A stretch of DNA of 10,093 bases from CAZILN01 sp964540005 (GTDB lineage: Bacteria > Bacteroidota > Bacteroidia > Bacteroidales > SM23-62). The stretch covers positions 1-10,093 of the forward strand of contig CAZILN010000055.1 in the NCBI GenBank assembly GCA_964540005.1. The letters run 5' to 3'. The notes below the pieces were generated by a model. The model searched no databases. It was not told the DNA's origin and was given only the letters and a program-made list of their open reading frames with translations. This document shows, piece by piece, positions 7,212 through 10,093 of this stretch (position 1 is its first letter; every line of letters begins with the position of its first letter). The position numbers were made by a program, and so were the translations under genes.

Positions 7212-8468
7212 ATGATACCCTTAGTTTCACAATTCGTCGTCATCCTGATCAGCATGGCTGTTTTTTTGTTAGTTATCACCTTTTTGGTGATTATGCTGCT
7301 GTATGCGAGGGCAAAACTGACACCACAGGGTGAAGTCACTCTGACTATCAATGATGAAAAAAAGACCGTTTCTCCGGGATCCACCCTGCTGACTACCTTG
7401 TCTAACATGGAGATCTACCTGCCATCAGCCTGTGGCGGCGGGGGTACCTGTGCCATGTGCAAGTGCCAGGTCCTGGAAGGAGGAGGAAGCATCCTGCCGA
7501 CTGAAACCGGTTTCTTTACCCGCAAGGAGCAGCAGGCCAACTGGCGGCTGGGATGCCAGGTAAAGGTACGCGGGGACATGACCATAAAGGTACCCGAGGA
7601 GGTGATGGGTATCAAGAAGTGGGAGTGCGAAGTCATATCAAACAGGAACGTCGCTACCTTTATCAAGGAGTTTGTCATCAGGCTTCCTGAAGGCGAAGTC
7701 CTTGATTTTCAATCAGGGGGTTACATCCAGATTGATGTTCCAAAATTCAACGTTGATTTTTCAAAAGATATCGATGTGGAGGAGGAATTCCGAGATGAGT
7801 GGGATAAGTTCAAGATATGGGACCTGAAACTGAAGAATACAGAAGAAACATACAGGGCCTACTCAATGGCCAACCATCCGGCCGAGGGGAATATAGTCAA
7901 ACTGAATATACGTATAGCCACTCCGCCATGGGACAGGGCCAGGGGAGCCTTTATGAAGGTCCCGCCGGGGATATGCTCTTCTTATGTATTCTCGAGAAAG
8001 CCGGGTGATAAGGTCATGGTTTCCGGTCCATACGGAGAATTCTTCATTAAAGACACCGATCGCGAAATGATCTATGTGGGCGGCGGCGCCGGCATGGCAC
8101 CCATGCGTTCCCATATTTTCCACCTGTTCCATACACTGGCGACAGGGAGAAAGGTTTCCTACTGGTACGGGGCCCGGTCCCTGAGGGAAATATTCTATGA
8201 AGATGAATTCCGTGAGATAGAAAAGAAGTTTCCGAATTTCTCCTTTTATATAGCACTCTCTGAGCCCCTGCCTGAGGATAAGTGGACCGGACTGACGGGT
8301 TTCATTCACCAGGTGTTGTACGATGAATACCTGGGGAAACTGGAAGAACCGGAAGAAATTGAATACTATATGTGCGGACCGCCCATGATGAATGATGCCG
8401 TACAGAATATGCTCTACAACCTGGGCGTACCGGATGAGATGGTTGATTTCGACGACTTCGGGGGCTGA
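7212..8468 (+). CDS. nqrF: Na+-translocating NADH:quinone oxidoreductase subunit F (NADH dehydrogenase subunit)
   Basis: NqrF is the electron entry subunit: it oxidises NADH at FAD and passes electrons to a 2Fe-2S cluster. In the 418-residue protein, residues about 5-31 form the membrane anchor. Residues about 40-130 are a plant-type ferredoxin domain with Cys74, Cys80, Cys83 and Cys115 (C-x5-C-x2-C-x31-C), the same spacing as the Vibrio subunit. From about 135 comes a ferredoxin-reductase module: R215-AYSMAN binds FAD, GPYGEFFI and VGGGAGMAPMRSH (289-301) bind flavin or nucleotide, and YYMCGPPMMNDAV with Cys388 is the NADH-site motif. The C-terminus DFDDFGG is typical of the subunit. All cofactor residues I can check are intact. 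The ATG at 7212 starts directly before the membrane helix. apbE follows 29 bases downstream. Confidence 0.97.
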   Translation: MIPLVSQFVVILISMAVFLLVITFLVIMLLYARAKLTPQGEVTLTINDEKKTVSPGSTLLTTLSNMEIYLPSACGGGGTCAMCKCQVLEGGGSILPTETGFFTRKEQQANWRLGCQVKVRGDMTIKVPEEVMGIKKWECEVISNRNVATFIKEFVIRLPEGEVLDFQSGGYIQIDVPKFNVDFSKDIDVEEEFRDEWDKFKIWDLKLKNTEETYRAYSMANHPAEGNIVKLNIRIATPPWDRARGAFMKVPPGICSSYVFSRKPGDKVMVSGPYGEFFIKDTDREMIYVGGGAGMAPMRSHIFHLFHTLATGRKVSYWYGARSLREIFYEDEFREIEKKFPNFSFYIALSEPLPEDKWTGLTGFIHQVLYDEYLGKLEEPEEIEYYMCGPPMMNDAVQNMLYNLGVPDEMVDFDDFGG

Positions 8469-8497
8469 TCCGGGTTGAAACAGGCTAATCCGTGAAT

Positions 8498-9514
8498 ATG
8501 AAATACCTGCGTTTTTTAGGGTTTGTCACTGGACTTGCCATCCTTTCCTCCTGCATGGAAGAGCGGTCGGGGGTCTATATTTCCCTGGCAGGTCCCACCC
8601 AGGGGACCTCCTTCCATATTACTTACCAGACAGGTGACAGTACCGACTATCAATCCCGCATCGAAAACCTGCTGCAGGAGTTTGACATGTCGGTGTCCAC
8701 ATACCAGCCCGTTTCGCTGATCTCCAAATTCAACAGCAATATTGGGGAGGTTCCTCCGGATGAATACCTGAGGGAGGTGTTTGAGGCTTCCCGGCAGATA
8801 TTTGAGGAATCGGGCGGGGCCTTTGATATAACCATCGCCCCGGTGGTCAATGCCTGGGGGTTCGGCTTCACCGACCCGGCCGTCATCGACAGCGGGTTGA
8901 TCGACAGCCTGCTTCAGTTTGTCGGAATGAATATGGTGCACATTGGGGATGACGGGTACCTGCATAAAGATAATGAGGGTGTTATGCTGGATGTGAATGC
9001 CATTGCCCAGGGATATGCCGTGGATGTAGTGTCGGAGTTCTTTGAATCGGAGGGGATCAGCAATTACCTGGTCGAGATAGGCGGGGAGGTGCGGTGCAAA
9101 GGCATTAACAGCCATGGAGAGCACTGGAGGATAGGGATCGATAAACCCATAGACGGATTACAGATCGCCGGCGTGCAGATGGAAGCGATAATCAGCCTTT
9201 CCGGGAGGTCCCTGGCCACTTCGGGTAATTACAGGCGTTTTTACGAGAAAGACGGAGTCAAATACAGCCACACAATTGATCCGGCCACGGGCTACCCTGT
9301 CCGGCATGGACTCCTGAGTGCTACCGTTATTGCAGACGATTGCATGACCGCCGATGGCTGGGCCACGGCCTTCATGGTGGTTGGACTGGAGAAAAGCAGG
9401 GAAATTCTCGCCCGGCGCAGCGACCTGGAAGCCTACCTTATCTATAATGATGAAGATGGTCAGTACCGTGTGTATTATACTAAAGGGGTGAAGAGACTGC
9501 TGAGCAAGCCATAG
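8498..9514 (+). CDS. apbE: FAD:protein FMN transferase (ApbE), lipoprotein
   Basis: ApbE transfers FMN from FAD to a threonine in DxxSGA/xT motifs; here the obvious substrates are NqrB Thr216 and NqrC Thr215 encoded just upstream. Counting from ATG 8498 (338 residues), a lipoprotein signal peptide MKYLRFLGFVTGLAILSSC ends at Cys19. Family motifs follow in order: GGAFDITIAPVVNAWGFG (about 106-123), MLDVNAIAQGYAVD, VEIGGEVRCKG, LATSGNYRRF, SHTIDPATGYPV and the metal/flavin segment ADDCMTADGWATAFMVVG. A GTG at 8492 in frame would add two residues; I prefer the ATG, but the choice is not secure. Export as a lipoprotein suits FMN attachment on the periplasmic face. It lies 29 bases after nqrF with no visible promoter, so it is probably the last gene of the operon. 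Confidence 0.95.
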   Translation: MKYLRFLGFVTGLAILSSCMEERSGVYISLAGPTQGTSFHITYQTGDSTDYQSRIENLLQEFDMSVSTYQPVSLISKFNSNIGEVPPDEYLREVFEASRQIFEESGGAFDITIAPVVNAWGFGFTDPAVIDSGLIDSLLQFVGMNMVHIGDDGYLHKDNEGVMLDVNAIAQGYAVDVVSEFFESEGISNYLVEIGGEVRCKGINSHGEHWRIGIDKPIDGLQIAGVQMEAIISLSGRSLATSGNYRRFYEKDGVKYSHTIDPATGYPVRHGLLSATVIADDCMTADGWATAFMVVGLEKSREILARRSDLEAYLIYNDEDGQYRVYYTKGVKRLLSKP

Positions 9515-9515
9515 A

Positions 9516-9530
9516 TTCGCAGGTTCGCAG
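9516..9530. repeat. Tandem 7-mer TTCGCAG in the convergent gap
   Basis: The 17-base gap between apbE and the convergent regulator gene is almost filled by two copies of TTCGCAG (9516-9522 and 9524-9530) with a one-base spacer. There is no hairpin with a T tract here, so no terminator is visible for either gene. Confidence 0.4.
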
Positions 9531-9531
9531 C

Positions 9532-10093
9532 CTATTTCCCCGAAACGGATGATTTGTATTCTACGGGTGTTTTTCCGAAAAAGGTCTTGAAGCAGCGGCG
9601 GAAATACTTTTCATCATTGAATCCCACCATAAAGGCAATTTCCGAAACATTGTAGTCCGAAGCGGCAAGCATCCTGGCTGCGATTTTCAGCCTCATCTGG
9701 CGCAGGAACTCCGAAGGGGTCAATCCTGTCAGCCCCTTTATCTTATGATAGAAGATGGTCCGCCCGACAGCAGACATTTCAGCAAGTTTTTCCACGTTCA
9801 GGGAGGGATCGGAATAATGATCATCGATCAGGGAGATCACCTGGTGCATAAATTCTTCATCCCGGTTGGTGATCTTTATCTCTCCCGGCTGATATTCAAT
9901 CCTGTCCTGGAACTTCTCAATGATTTTGGTCCTCTGGGCTAACATATTGCAGATCACAGCTTTAAGGTACCTGGTGTTAAAAGGCTTCAGTACATAAGCT
10001 TCGGCGCCTGTTTCTATACCTTCGATCTGCTCATCAATGCCTGTCCTGGCCGTCAGCATGATTACGGGGATATGGCTGATCTCAAAATCATTT
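9532..10093 (-). CDS. Response regulator / hybrid two-component system protein, REC plus AraC-type HTH, N-terminus outside window
   Basis: The minus-strand frame is open to the window edge, so the ATG at 10059 is internal and the protein begins beyond base 10093. Of 186 visible residues, the first 60 or so are the C-terminal half of a receiver domain: ISHIPVIMLTART with the conserved Thr14, then GIETGAEAYVLKPFN with the conserved Lys36. The phospho-accepting Asp is off the window. After a linker (about 61-95) comes an AraC-family DNA-binding domain at about 98-182: LNVEKLAEMSAVGRTIFYHK, then GLTGLTPSEFLRQMRLK, and the second helix-turn-helix NVSEIAFMVGFNDEKYFRR, ending FKTFFGKTPVEYK. This order and wording match the C-terminus of Bacteroidota hybrid two-component systems, many of which control polysaccharide utilisation loci; a plain REC-HTH regulator cannot be excluded. 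It converges on apbE with 17 bases between stops. Its targets are probably elsewhere. Confidence 0.88.
   Translation of the reverse strand, partial: NDFEISHIPVIMLTARTGIDEQIEGIETGAEAYVLKPFNTRYLKAVICNMLAQRTKIIEKFQDRIEYQPGEIKITNRDEEFMHQVISLIDDHYSDPSLNVEKLAEMSAVGRTIFYHKIKGLTGLTPSEFLRQMRLKIAARMLAASDYNVSEIAFMVGFNDEKYFRRCFKTFFGKTPVEYKSSVSGK

Noticed and set aside
7863..8309. 148-residue minus-strand ORF opposite nqrF
   Set aside because: Antisense shadow of the intact NADH/FAD-binding region of nqrF; no start context or family resemblance.
8516..9124. 202-residue minus-strand ORF opposite apbE
   Set aside because: The long open frame comes from the codon bias of apbE on the other strand. The plus-strand product has all ApbE motifs; this one has none.

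Overview
The window looks like chromosomal DNA of a member of the Bacteroidota (a Bacteroidales/Marinilabiliales-type organism is my guess). Four things point there: a type IX secretion (T9SS) C-terminal sorting domain, a T9SS plug protein (DUF5103), the C-terminal half of a hybrid two-component regulator (REC plus AraC-type HTH), and a TTG-N19-TAnnTTTG promoter with start codons that lack clear Shine-Dalgarno sequences.

Layout. Bases 1-988 (+) are the 3' end of a secreted multidomain protein (DNRLRE, PPC-like and T9SS sorting domains), clearly richer in A+T than the rest. Convergent to it, 1011-2279 (-) encodes the T9SS plug protein. A divergent intergenic region of about 195 bases then carries a good promoter for a seven-gene block, 2475-9514 (+): nqrA, nqrB, nqrC, nqrD, nqrE, nqrF and apbE. 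Convergent to apbE, 9532-10093 (-) is the 3' part of a REC/AraC regulator that runs off the window. No tRNA, rRNA, CRISPR array, insertion sequence or gene-free stretch over 300 bases is present.

How the genes work together. NqrA-F form the complete Na+-translocating NADH:quinone oxidoreductase. NqrF takes electrons from NADH through FAD and a 2Fe-2S centre; NqrD and NqrE carry paired conserved cysteines for an intramembrane iron centre; NqrB and NqrC carry covalent FMN on threonines in motifs visible here (D-GFSGAT and D-AISGGT); NqrA contributes to quinone reduction. ApbE, encoded last as a lipoprotein, is the FMN transferase that attaches those FMNs. The block is therefore a respiratory pump together with its own cofactor-attaching enzyme.

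I do not see an undescribed system. The Nqr-ApbE operon is a known arrangement. The points most worth checking are small: the promoter that rules out an upstream nqrA start, two long intra-operon leaders sharing a 10-base motif before the start codon, the SGGT variant in NqrC, the absence of nqrM, and the composition change at the 5' end.
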